From positions 186,001 through 250,000 of the forward strand of contig NZ_AUAV01000005.1 in assembly GCF_000428905.1 (NCBI RefSeq): a DNA stretch of 64,000 nucleotides, given 5' to 3'. The translations under genes were made by a program, and so were the position numbers. The DNA comes from Brumicola pallidula DSM 14239 = ACAM 615 (GTDB lineage Bacteria > Pseudomonadota > Gammaproteobacteria > Enterobacterales > Alteromonadaceae). The notes under the pieces were generated by a model. It made no database searches and was not told where the DNA came from. It was given only the letters and a program-made list of their open reading frames with translations. Positions 47,078 to 56,384 of this stretch are shown one piece after another; position 1 is the first letter of the stretch, and each line of letters opens with the position of its first letter.

Positions 47078-48094
47078 TTACCAACCTAAATAAGTTGTCC
47101 AACCCTTAATTTGACCGGCAATGTATTGCATTTGTATCTGGTCCAAGGGCTGACCAATAATATCAGCTTGCCGATATACTTGTTTGAGTTCCGTCCTTGC
47201 TTTTATCCTTCGTGTCCGCTCAGTTTGTTTGCTCCAACTATTATCCCATTGACTGACGAGGTCCAGAACCGGTATTGAGGTTTGTGCAATGAGCATCGGT
47301 AGTTTATTGTTTAATTTGCGGATTGGCCAATACGGATTATTGATTACAAGTGTATCTATTTGCTGCATCAACGCGTCACGGTCGATAACTAGCTTGGTAA
47401 TAGTTGCTGCTGTGATGCCCTGACTAACCACAATACGATGTCCCATCGTCATTTCCATATAAGTGAGAGTGGCAGCAAGATAGGCTTCTACTTCTTGCGA
47501 ATAAACAACCAATGCAGCTTCACTTATTGCAGGCACAATGGAGCTGCTATTTATTCTATGTGCTACTGTATCTTCCCTTTTTTCATTTATTGAATTTTTT
47601 GATGCTTGTTCTGCAACTGCGATTGCAACATCATCCTCATTGGCCTTTTGTGCATTGTTGCTATCCTTATTATCAACAGCTTTATCGTTGACGGCTTGGG
47701 TATCGCTACTCTCAATGGGGAGTGCGATATTAGGCCCAAGGCTTAAACCTAAAGATGGCATTACCACGGTAGTCCAGCCAATTGAGGGTAAGTATTTAGC
47801 AACATGAGAGAGTGAATCTTGTCTACCTAAGGGCATATCGGCGTCACCAATAATAAGGATAACGCCCTTGGTGATAGGCTGCTCAGATAATGATATTAAA
47901 ATGGGCAGTCTATTATCACCCACATCGATGAGCGTAAATTGGTCGCTATGCAATTGATTTCGCATGTCAGTACTGGTTAATTCAGCAAAAGACGCCGATT
48001 GTGCTGCACCGTCAATCGAAACAACGCTACTTACCAATACAAAGCCAACTGAGAATGAAGCAAAAGCATGTTTTAGGGTTGTTCGCATAGCCAT
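47078..48094 (-). CDS. DUF3530 family exported protein
   Basis: Protein of 338 residues with a signal peptide (cut near AAQSA). The body alternates with the alpha/beta-hydrolase-like pattern of DUF3530 (PITKGVILIIGDADMP, GWTTVVMPSLG). A hydrophilic, low-complexity insert rich in Asn, Asp, Lys and Ala (about residues 130-175) interrupts it. No Ser-His-Asp triad can be assigned with confidence. Function unknown, probably periplasmic. It is downstream of the TonB receptor gene on the same strand, beyond a terminator. Confidence 0.75.
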   Translation of the reverse strand: MAMRTTLKHAFASFSVGFVLVSSVVSIDGAAQSASFAELTSTDMRNQLHSDQFTLIDVGDNRLPILISLSEQPITKGVILIIGDADMPLGRQDSLSHVAKYLPSIGWTTVVMPSLGLSLGPNIALPIESSDTQAVNDKAVDNKDSNNAQKANEDDVAIAVAEQASKNSINEKREDTVAHRINSSSIVPAISEAALVVYSQEVEAYLAATLTYMEMTMGHRIVVSQGITAATITKLVIDRDALMQQIDTLVINNPYWPIRKLNNKLPMLIAQTSIPVLDLVSQWDNSWSKQTERTRRIKARTELKQVYRQADIIGQPLDQIQMQYIAGQIKGWTTYLGW

Positions 48095-48180
48095 AGATTA
48101 GTATTTGTTAAAGCGCATTACAAAGATTATCGGCTTGGTTGACAAGATGCTTAATAAGTATCGCCGATTTATCTAAGGAT

Positions 48181-48207
48181 AAAAAAAGCAGCCCAAGAGC
48201 TGCTTTT
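48181..48207 (-). terminator. Intrinsic terminator after the TonB receptor gene
   Basis: Stem AAAAGCAGC / GCTGCTTTT around a 6-nt loop. On the minus strand it ends in seven T in a row, ideal for Rho-independent termination. On the plus strand, TTTTAGTTTTT also follows, so it may work in both directions. It separates the receptor from the DUF3530 gene. Confidence 0.88.
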
Positions 48208-48217
48208 AGTTTTTAGA

Positions 48218-48243
48218 TTTTTACACTCTATTTTTACACTCTA
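48218..48243. repeat. 13-bp direct repeat beside the terminator
   Basis: Two identical head-to-tail 13-bp units (tttttacactcta) between the receptor stop codon and its terminator. Confidence 0.85.
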
Positions 48244-48249
48244 ATTATT

Positions 48250-50700
48250 TTAGAACTCATACGACACTGACGCGCCAAATAATCTAGGTTGGTTTGGATA
48301 AGCATTGAAACTGCCGCTTTGAATTGGTGGTGGGAATGCAGATAAGTAATACTCATCGTTATTCAAATTACGCACATAAATTTGGAAGCTGACGCCATTT
48401 TCCATAGTTAAACCAGCACTCGCATTTATGGTGCTCACAGCGCGGGTTATTTCCGGTGGTACGTTAGCTACCAATCCTACTTCACTTTCATATTGATAGT
48501 CTGTGCGAATATAACCGAACATGCCATTGTCAAATTCAAAGTTATACGTAATACCCGCATTTAAAGTACGTTCAGAGATACCCAGCGGTTTCTCTCCGGA
48601 TAAGTCTACCGGGCCATTTAAGCCTGATGCACCTATAAATGAATCATAGACTGGATCAAGCAACATACCCGCTATAGTAATATCAACGCTATCACTAACA
48701 TTAAAGGTTGAATCAAATTCCACCCCTTTTGTCGATTGTTGACCCGCATTTGCTAATACAAAGCCCGTTCCAACAAACGTACTTGACTGGAACCCCTTTA
48801 TCGTCTGATCGAACGCAGTCAAGTTAATGGCTGCATTTCTGAATCTAGTTTTAATACCTAGCTCGTAAACTTCCGATTCTTCAGGACCAGCGAAGCGAGT
48901 ACCGTAGCTCTGGTTAGCCAGCAACAAACCAGCTGCTGCAAGTGCTGCTTGGTCACCAGGGAACGGACGTGTATCACGCGATAAGTTCCAAGATGTACCT
49001 TTAAAGCCAGTTGCTGCGGTTGCAAAAACATTCACGTTCTTGTTAACTTCATAAGCTAAACGTAAGCTCCACGTGGTTTTGCTGTCTGAGCTTTTACCAC
49101 TCTCTAGCGAATTTGGAAATATAAGTTGTGGTGGCAAAAATTGCACACTTTGTAACGTTGGTACAAATGGAGCTAAGGGTGGGAATTGCGTCAATGGTAT
49201 ACCAAGTATAGTTGGCGTAGAGGTAAAATCGATAGACGATAATATTTCGGTATTATCTGATTCGATGGTGACTTCTTTTTCGTCATTGGTATAGCTTATG
49301 CCTAAGGTAGCGCTTAATGCATCACTTAGGTCGTAATCAAGGCTAACGAATAAAGAATAAGACTCGTTGTCCTGCATAAATTCGCTATTAATATATTGAT
49401 CGGCGGCAAAGAAACTATTTGGTGCTAAGCCATAAATCCCCTCTACACCGGGAAATAAAGCGCCAAAACCGAGTACATTAAAGAAATTCCGCGTCCCTGT
49501 TCCGTAAAACAAAGTATCGCCAGTATCCACAGTTTCATTGAAGTAGAAACCGCCCACCATCCAATCAAACGCGTTGTCGCCAGTTGAAGTCAAACGAAAC
49601 TCTTGGGTGAAGGTATCTATATCGGTATGCCCTTCTTCGGTCAAAATATCCAAGGATGTATAGTCCACATCACTTAGGTACTTTGATTTGTTGTTACGCA
49701 TTGCCGTTATTGAGGTAAAGGCAAAAGTGTCATAATCTACATCTATTTGTAAGGAAATGCCGCCATCTTCAATTTTGTTAGTAGGGTCGATATTCAGTGC
49801 TGATTCAAACCCAAATGGTTCTGCCGCATCTAATACAACACCGCCAAGAGCTTGAACTGCTGCGGTTGTTGGACCATTGATAACATCGGCCACGGTGCAG
49901 CAAGACTCATCTATTTCACTGTAATCTGCGATAAAGCGGAAAGTAACATCTTCAGTTGGTTCATATAAGAATTGACCTCGTAGATTCCAACGGTCTCTAT
50001 CATTGATGTCACCTAAGCCCACGACGCTTTTGGTATAACCATCGCGTGTGTTCATGCCACCAGACAAACTAAACGCAAGGTCGTCGGTAATTGCATTGGT
50101 CACAAAACCTTTTAAAATCTGTTGGTTATAGTTACCTAGTGTCGCTTCAATTTTACCTTCAAGATTAAATGATGGCGCTTGAGTTCGAACGTTAATAACA
50201 CCAGCGGAGGCATTTTTACCAAACAAAGTGCTTTGCGGGCCACTTAATATTTCTATTTGTTGTAAGCGTGGTAAATCACCAATTTGAGCTGCAGCTCTTG
50301 AGCGGTAAACACCGTCTATGAAAACACCAACTGAGGGCTCAATACCTGTGTTGTTGGTGCCGTTGCCGAAACCGCGAATAGAAAAGTTAGTATTGGTTGA
50401 GCGCTGCAGTGGCGTTACACGCAAAGTTGGTACTAGGCTTTGTAAATCACCCATATCCAAGACTTTGGTTTGCAGAATATCTTTTGCACTAGCAACAGTC
50501 ACCGCTATTGGCGTTTCTTGTAATCCTGTTGAGCGTTTTGATGCTGTGATGACAATTGTTTCAAATTCTTCTTCGGCATCAGCTTCTTCTTGAGCCAATG
50601 CACTGTTAGACATAAAACCCAGCGACATAGCTACAAGCAACGCTAAGGGTTTGGTTTTAAACTGTTTCGGTAAGTATTGACTCATTTGTGTTCTCATCAT
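48250..50700 (-). CDS. TonB-dependent outer-membrane receptor
   Basis: Protein of 816 residues. A signal peptide ends around ALAQEE; a TonB-box-like ETIVITAS follows. The plug domain (about 50-165) contains NTNFSIRGFGNGTNN and IEILSGPQSTLFGKNASAGVINV. The beta-barrel follows and ends with a typical aromatic residue (FGASVSYEF). The substrate cannot be inferred: no Fur box, siderophore gene or periplasmic permease is nearby. The extracellular loops are rich in Pro and Phe. A large gap with two small inverted repeats lies upstream. Confidence 0.93.
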   Translation of the reverse strand: MMRTQMSQYLPKQFKTKPLALLVAMSLGFMSNSALAQEEADAEEEFETIVITASKRSTGLQETPIAVTVASAKDILQTKVLDMGDLQSLVPTLRVTPLQRSTNTNFSIRGFGNGTNNTGIEPSVGVFIDGVYRSRAAAQIGDLPRLQQIEILSGPQSTLFGKNASAGVINVRTQAPSFNLEGKIEATLGNYNQQILKGFVTNAITDDLAFSLSGGMNTRDGYTKSVVGLGDINDRDRWNLRGQFLYEPTEDVTFRFIADYSEIDESCCTVADVINGPTTAAVQALGGVVLDAAEPFGFESALNIDPTNKIEDGGISLQIDVDYDTFAFTSITAMRNNKSKYLSDVDYTSLDILTEEGHTDIDTFTQEFRLTSTGDNAFDWMVGGFYFNETVDTGDTLFYGTGTRNFFNVLGFGALFPGVEGIYGLAPNSFFAADQYINSEFMQDNESYSLFVSLDYDLSDALSATLGISYTNDEKEVTIESDNTEILSSIDFTSTPTILGIPLTQFPPLAPFVPTLQSVQFLPPQLIFPNSLESGKSSDSKTTWSLRLAYEVNKNVNVFATAATGFKGTSWNLSRDTRPFPGDQAALAAAGLLLANQSYGTRFAGPEESEVYELGIKTRFRNAAINLTAFDQTIKGFQSSTFVGTGFVLANAGQQSTKGVEFDSTFNVSDSVDITIAGMLLDPVYDSFIGASGLNGPVDLSGEKPLGISERTLNAGITYNFEFDNGMFGYIRTDYQYESEVGLVANVPPEITRAVSTINASAGLTMENGVSFQIYVRNLNNDEYYLSAFPPPIQSGSFNAYPNQPRLFGASVSYEF

Positions 50701-50750
50701 ATTACGGAGGAATTGTTATTTTATTTGAGTATAAGATTAAGTACATAAAA

Positions 50751-50765
50751 GTTACCGGTCGTAAC
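50751..50765. promoter_or_regulatory. Inverted repeat GTTAC-N5-GTAAC upstream of the TonB receptor
   Basis: GTTAC, five bases, GTAAC, 51 bp before the receptor start. A second copy with six bases between the arms lies at 50921-50936. The same short arms occur in two places in an otherwise unremarkable 295-bp gap. A repressor or activator site is possible; the family of regulator is unknown. Confidence 0.3.
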
Positions 50766-50920
50766 CTCATGGTTCATTCAACCCTATATCACCGCTGACT
50801 CATTTTTTTGATATCCTAGTTAACGTTTCACGCATGTTAAATCGATGTTGCGTGATTAATTTAGAATAAACGTATTTTATAGGCTAAGCAATACTAAAAA
50901 GACTTTTTTGTTATAAATCT

Positions 50921-50936
50921 GTTACTTATTTGTAAC
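50921..50936. promoter_or_regulatory. Second GTTAC-N6-GTAAC inverted repeat
   Basis: Same arms as the site at 50751, spacer one base longer. It is 221 bp before the receptor start, nearer the end of rluA. Interpreted together with the first site. Confidence 0.25.
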
Positions 50937-50995
50937 TGTAGTGCCATAAGGGAGAGCAAATTTGCGAATAAGGGCTAAGTATTTATTTTACTTAT

Positions 50996-51664
50996 CTATA
51001 ACTCTTTTTGAAATGAATGCGGCGATTCGAATCGCAATTTCACACCACTAACAGGATGCGAGAATTCATGCATTTGTGCATGTAAGCAAAGACGTGGATT
51101 TTTAGCTCGGGCTGCTTGATGTGCATACAATCGATCACCTAAAATTGGATGGCCTAATGCCAACATATGAACTCGTAGTTGATGCGACCGCCCTGTAATT
51201 GGAGTCAGTTCCATTAACGTTGAATTGCGGTCACGCTGCACAACGTGCCAATGGGTTTGTGAAGGTTTCCCCCTTTCATGGTCTACCATTTGCTTCGGTC
51301 TATTCGGCCAGTCGCATATCAGTGGTAAATCAATGTTACCAGACTCACCCTCAACATGACCAAACACGCGGGCAAAATAAATTTTTTCTGTTTGACGGTT
51401 CTCAAACTGGCGAGACAAGTGCACGTGCGCTGGTTTATTTAGTGCCATCATCAGAATACCTGACGTGGCCATATCTAGGCGATGCACAATAGTAGCTGTC
51501 GGGAACACCCGCTGTACCCGAACTTGCAATGAATCTCTAAGGTCTGTCGATTTACCGGGCACTGTAAGTAGCCCGGCAGGTTTATCTAACACCAAGACAT
51601 CCTCATCGCGATATAATATCTCGAGGTAAGGATGCGTAGGCGGCGAATAGTGCGATAGTGTCAT
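50996..51664 (-). CDS. rluA: Dual-specificity pseudouridine synthase RluA
   Basis: Makes pseudouridine at 23S rRNA position 746 and tRNA position 32; 222 residues. The catalytic Asp is in HRLDMATSG (about residue 63). LVLDKPAGLLTVPG and GRSHQLRVHMLALGHPILGD are family blocks. There is no S4 domain, which fits RluA rather than RluC/RluD. It lies 1 bp downstream of the rapA stop; the rapA-rluA pair is conserved in enterics. Confidence 0.96.
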   Translation of the reverse strand: MTLSHYSPPTHPYLEILYRDEDVLVLDKPAGLLTVPGKSTDLRDSLQVRVQRVFPTATIVHRLDMATSGILMMALNKPAHVHLSRQFENRQTEKIYFARVFGHVEGESGNIDLPLICDWPNRPKQMVDHERGKPSQTHWHVVQRDRNSTLMELTPITGRSHQLRVHMLALGHPILGDRLYAHQAARAKNPRLCLHAQMHEFSHPVSGVKLRFESPHSFQKEL

Positions 51665-51665
51665 T

Positions 51666-54491
51666 TTATGGGTTATTTACAACAATGCGCAGACTATCTA
51701 GATAAGGTTCAGCATTGCCTATAATATTGGTGAGAGTCGTTTTTTGCACTTCAATAAAGTCGATTTCTTCATTTCGAATAGAAGGATTGGTTTTTTGTAG
51801 AGAACGTAATCGCTCAATTTCACCACTCAGTTCAGATTGCATTGCATTTAGTGCAACTGATTGCTGCTCAGCCAAGTCGGCATGAGCTAATTTTAGACTT
51901 GCCTCAACACCCCCGGTAATTGGGTCTGCAAGCGCTTGCAGCAGTTGCAGTGCAATTTTGCGTTTCACTTTAAATAATTGCTCAAATTCAACTTCTACAG
52001 GTTGGCTTTTAGCATCAAGACAAAGGCGCACAGGTGTCGGTGGTAAGAATCGATACAATTGCAAACTCGCTTCGGCGCTGGCAGATAAAACACTCGTTGT
52101 CTCTATCCAAAATGCACCGGTAGGCTGGGTCGGATCTTTTGTAAACGCAATACTACTTTTACCCAAAACATCTGTGGTGACTGATTCTAAACAATGACTC
52201 ACTATTTCACTGTCCCAGCTAAGAAACTGCAGCTGCTCAAATTTAGTCGCACTATTGCGTTGATAAGTCACTTCTAAGCCGTCTTCCGTTAAGCCTGGAA
52301 TTTGATGTATTAATTGTTCAGTTGGACGAAGAATATAACTGTGGTCGTCCTTTTCTTCTTGAGTTACGCCCAAGGCGTCAAACAATCTGCTCATAAAATT
52401 GAGTAAGCCAACTGGGTTTTCAGCAGCAATAATTTTGTCTAGTAAATCATCAATTCGACCAAAACCAGAGGCGTTTAATTCGAGAAGTTTGTCTCTGCCC
52501 TTTTCTATTTTCTGTTTAAGGTCTTTTGTTAGTGCTGTGGTTTGGCCAATGATATCTAGTTTTAGCTCAGTGTCTTCGGGATTTTTGAGTGCCGACATTA
52601 AGTCAGATTGTAATTGCTTAAATACATCGCTGCCAACGGGACAGGTAGATTCGAACGCACCTAATCCATCCTGATACCAATCAAACAATACTTCTTGTGC
52701 GGTATTTTCAAAGTAAGGGATATGTAGATTAATATCGAATTTCTGTCCAATTCGGTCAAGGCGGCCAATCCGTTGTTCCAACAAATCTGGCACCATTGGT
52801 AAGTCAAATAAAACCAAGTGACGTGAAAACTGAAAGTTGCGGCCTTCACTGCCAATTTCGCTACACAACAAAACTTGCGCACCTTGTTCGTTAGTGGCAA
52901 AGAAATGCGCGGCTTTATCGCGTTCAATAATACTCATTCCTTCATGAAAAACAGTATGCCTGATCGCGGTTTTTTGACGTAAATATTCAGCTAATTGCAG
53001 CGCAGTTGATGCATAAGCACAAATAACCAACACCTTTTCACCTTTATTGGTTTCTAGTAAATCAACCAACCAGGTCACACGTGGATCATATTTAGTCCAG
53101 TTGTCGTTTACCAAGGGGGCTCGCTCAGGGTGCAGACTGAGTACAACATCCTCCTCCAACGACAACGATACTGCATATTCTTTTGGCAACTTTAATGGCG
53201 CCGGCAGGGCAATCCTGTCGGGGAAACCTTTTATGCTAGCTCGACTATTTCTAAATAACAAACGACCAGTACCGTGTTGGTCAATGAGTTTAGTTAGCAG
53301 GGCATGTCGTTGTTCGCCACTTGCCAACATGGCATCCGTTATTTCTTCATCTTTAACCACCGCATTTAGCTTGTCAATTTGCGCTTGGTTCATATGTGCA
53401 TTATCAATAAGAGGGGCCACCGCTTCAGCTAGTTCGCCATAGTGGGTTTCCTCCTCAAGAAACTGTTGATAATCGTAAAATCGTGCTGGATCTAGCAAAC
53501 GTAAACGTGCAAAGTGACTTTCATGGCCGAGTTGGTCTGGTGTAGCGGTCAATAGCAGAACACCTTTGCTTATTTTACAAAGTTGTTCAATTGCACTGTA
53601 TTCCTCTGAAACATGCTCCGATGACCATTGCAAATGATGGGCTTCATCAACAACTAAGATGTCCCAATCGACGTCGGTTGCTTTTTCCAGTACTTTCTCT
53701 TGTTTGATAAAGTCGATGCTGCATAGCACCAGTTGTTCTTGCTCAAAAGGATTGTCGCCACTTTCAGCCATCGCTTCCATGCGCTCTTCATCAAATATTG
53801 AGAAGGGCAAGCTAACCCGGCGTAGCATTTCAACTAACCACTGATGCACTAAGCTCGAAGGTACTATAATGAGCACACGTTTGGCTTTGCCTGTGAGCAA
53901 TTGCTGGTGCAAAATTAATCCAGCTTCAATCGTTTTACCCAAGCCTACTTCATCTGCTAACAATACGCGTGGCGCAAAACGGCTACCTACTTCATTTGCA
54001 ATATGTAATTGGTGCGGTATAAGTTCGACACGAGCGCCAACTAAACCAACGGCACCAGAAGTTGCATGTTCGTATTGTTTTTGCAGGCATTCGTGGCGAA
54101 GATCAAACCATTTAGGTGAATCAAGCTGACCGCTAAACAAGCGTTTTTCAGGTTGATTTAGTTTGACGTTGCAATCCAGTGCTACTTCAATGATGGAGGC
54201 CTGTTCACCATTGTCCGAGCGCATACCAGAATAAATATAAAGGCCGTCTTGTGAGGTGACACTGGTGATTTTTAAGTCCCACCCATCGCTATGAAGGGCT
54301 AGCTCGCCCTCGCTTAAAATTAGACGAGTAATAGGTGCCTGAGCGATCGCATAAGTACGGTCCTCTTTAACTGCAGGAAAGAGCATGTCTATCGTACGGT
54401 TGTCGGTTGCAATGACAACACCCAAGCCTAAATCAGCTTCTGTATTGCTTAACCAACGCTGGCCAACGGTAAACTCTTGTGCTGCATACAT
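51666..54491 (-). CDS. rapA: RNA polymerase-associated ATPase RapA (HepA)
   Basis: SWI2/SNF2 ATPase that rescues and recycles RNA polymerase; 941 residues, close to the 968 of E. coli. N-terminal Tudor-like domains start FTVGQRWLS. Helicase motifs are LADEVGLGKTIEAGLI (I), VDEAHHL (II, DEAH), LLTATPDQLG (III) and, in the second lobe, QRIGRLDRIGQ (VI). The ATG at 54491 is preferred over a TTG at 54497. rluA follows with 1 bp between. Confidence 0.97.
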   Translation of the reverse strand: MYAAQEFTVGQRWLSNTEADLGLGVVIATDNRTIDMLFPAVKEDRTYAIAQAPITRLILSEGELALHSDGWDLKITSVTSQDGLYIYSGMRSDNGEQASIIEVALDCNVKLNQPEKRLFSGQLDSPKWFDLRHECLQKQYEHATSGAVGLVGARVELIPHQLHIANEVGSRFAPRVLLADEVGLGKTIEAGLILHQQLLTGKAKRVLIIVPSSLVHQWLVEMLRRVSLPFSIFDEERMEAMAESGDNPFEQEQLVLCSIDFIKQEKVLEKATDVDWDILVVDEAHHLQWSSEHVSEEYSAIEQLCKISKGVLLLTATPDQLGHESHFARLRLLDPARFYDYQQFLEEETHYGELAEAVAPLIDNAHMNQAQIDKLNAVVKDEEITDAMLASGEQRHALLTKLIDQHGTGRLLFRNSRASIKGFPDRIALPAPLKLPKEYAVSLSLEEDVVLSLHPERAPLVNDNWTKYDPRVTWLVDLLETNKGEKVLVICAYASTALQLAEYLRQKTAIRHTVFHEGMSIIERDKAAHFFATNEQGAQVLLCSEIGSEGRNFQFSRHLVLFDLPMVPDLLEQRIGRLDRIGQKFDINLHIPYFENTAQEVLFDWYQDGLGAFESTCPVGSDVFKQLQSDLMSALKNPEDTELKLDIIGQTTALTKDLKQKIEKGRDKLLELNASGFGRIDDLLDKIIAAENPVGLLNFMSRLFDALGVTQEEKDDHSYILRPTEQLIHQIPGLTEDGLEVTYQRNSATKFEQLQFLSWDSEIVSHCLESVTTDVLGKSSIAFTKDPTQPTGAFWIETTSVLSASAEASLQLYRFLPPTPVRLCLDAKSQPVEVEFEQLFKVKRKIALQLLQALADPITGGVEASLKLAHADLAEQQSVALNAMQSELSGEIERLRSLQKTNPSIRNEEIDFIEVQKTTLTNIIGNAEPYLDSLRIVVNNP

Positions 54492-54756
54492 AAACAAAAT
54501 CCAATGTGAAAAATAAACTGGGTGCGTATTGTACTGATACTCGGCGCCACTGTCAGCTATCTGTTCAAATTAGCTTAAAAAAGGTCGTGATAATTGTAGC
54601 AAACTCATTTAAGGTGGTTTTGTTGTCAATGCTTGCTGACGCTAATGCACACTGTGTGGCCGCATTAACGCACTCACACCGGCTACGCAGAAACATTATT
54701 TTCTTACCTCTGAGGCAACGAACTCAGGCTGTTTCTTAGTATTATTGGAGTCGCTG

Positions 54757-56205
54757 ATGCCACAACAAACACAAATTACACCTGTTAACTCGAATGATCA
54801 AACTGACGCTAATGTCGTGTCAATTTCCAATACTAAATTGTATGTGCTGGATACCAATATTCTTTTGCATGAACCGCTTGCCTTCACGTCTTTTAAAGAA
54901 AATGACGTTGTCGTGCCCATGACTGTGTTGGAAGAATTGGATTACATCAAGGATAGTAACAAAGATGTTGCGCGCGATGCGAGAGTGTCAATTAGAGCGA
55001 TGGAGGATTTGCTGCACGATGCAACGCCTGAGCAAATGCTCGCGGGGGTTAGCATGTCTGGGCTAGGTGCTGGAGAAAACGGACCTACAGGTGCACTGTC
55101 GATATTTGCAGATTTGTTGATGCCGGATAACCAACAGATTTTTACTAGTAATGAAAACGACAACAGGATTATCAATGTTGCCTTGCATTTGCAGGTAAAA
55201 TTGGCGCCTAGACAAGTCATTTTAGTGACCAAAGACATTAATATGCGTCTGAAAGCGAAGGGCGCCGGAATGGGCTTGGTTGAGGATTACCGCAGGGACC
55301 AACTCATCAGTGATATTAAATATTTATGCAAGGGTTATCATGTATTCGAGGGTAACTTTTGGGAGAAGGTGCAACTTGTTGAGAGTCACACTGAAGGGCG
55401 AGACACTATTCACAATATTCCAAGAAGTGTTTTGCCTGAAGCTTATATTAACGAATTCCTGATTGATGAAACTCGACAATTTGCCGGTATAGTGGAATCA
55501 ATTACTAGCAATTCATTAGAAGTACTAGACTTGGGCTATGAGCGTCTTATGTCTCGGCGTGCTTGGGGCATATCGCCGAAAAATATTGGGCAAGCTATGG
55601 CCCTGCATTCATTGCTCGACCCACATATCGATTTGTGTATTCTAACTGGCCCAGCCGGGAGCGGTAAAACATTACTCGCACTAGCCGCGGCATTGGAGAT
55701 GGTCATTGAAAAAAATATGTATGACAAAATTATTGTAACGCGCTCAACACCAGAAATCGCCGAATCAATTGGTTTTCTGCCGGGTACCGAGGAGGAAAAA
55801 ATGGCGCCTTGGTTAGCTGCGATAACTGATTCATTAGAAGTGCTGCATAAAAACGATGAAAATACTAAAGGCTCTATGAGCTATATCATGGAAAAGGCCA
55901 ACATACAGTTCAAATCGGTTAACTTTATGCGTGGACGCAGTATTCAAAATGCTATCGTCATTTTGGATGAATCTCAAAATTTAACCGCATCACAACTAAA
56001 AACCATTATTACCCGCTGCGGTGAAGGCACGAAATTAATTTGCGGGGGTAACTTGGCGCAAATTGATAGTAATTATTTAAGTGCGGTAACCTCTGGTCTC
56101 ACCTATATCGTGGAGAAGTTTAAAAACTTTTCAGGCAGTGCGACTTTTAATTTAGACGGGGTGGTTAGGAGTCGTCTAGCGGAATTCGCTGAGAAAGAGC
56201 TTTGA
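54757..56205 (+). CDS. PIN-PhoH (PhoH2-type) ATPase
   Basis: Fusion of an N-terminal PIN ribonuclease domain (about 20-150) and a C-terminal PhoH ATPase (about 240-480), 482 residues. The PIN part starts LYVLDTNILLHEP, with acidic residues at the expected places. The PhoH part has LTGPAGSGKTLLALA (Walker A) and AIVILDESQNL (Walker B). Relatives (YlaK, mycobacterial PhoH2) are RNA helicases/ribonucleases. The ATG at 54757 has GGAG at good distance, so it is preferred over the TTG at 54745. It stands alone between rapA and a REC-GGDEF gene. Confidence 0.93.
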   Translation: MPQQTQITPVNSNDQTDANVVSISNTKLYVLDTNILLHEPLAFTSFKENDVVVPMTVLEELDYIKDSNKDVARDARVSIRAMEDLLHDATPEQMLAGVSMSGLGAGENGPTGALSIFADLLMPDNQQIFTSNENDNRIINVALHLQVKLAPRQVILVTKDINMRLKAKGAGMGLVEDYRRDQLISDIKYLCKGYHVFEGNFWEKVQLVESHTEGRDTIHNIPRSVLPEAYINEFLIDETRQFAGIVESITSNSLEVLDLGYERLMSRRAWGISPKNIGQAMALHSLLDPHIDLCILTGPAGSGKTLLALAAALEMVIEKNMYDKIIVTRSTPEIAESIGFLPGTEEEKMAPWLAAITDSLEVLHKNDENTKGSMSYIMEKANIQFKSVNFMRGRSIQNAIVILDESQNLTASQLKTIITRCGEGTKLICGGNLAQIDSNYLSAVTSGLTYIVEKFKNFSGSATFNLDGVVRSRLAEFAEKEL

Positions 56206-56384
56206 ACTGGTAACTTACTCAATTGATGGTATAATGTGAGTGTTTTTTGAGCACTAGTCGATGCGCGATTGATGTCAATTACTTGATTTATAACCCAATG
56301 AATTGAGGATTTCTAAGCTAACATATATTTATGCACAGCCCAACGACAGATTAATTAGCCATAATATAATGAGGTAGGACTTAT

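Noticed and set aside
50701-50995. Possible Fur box before the TonB receptor
   Set aside because: No 19-bp GATAATGATAATCATTATC-like palindrome could be found by eye in the gap.
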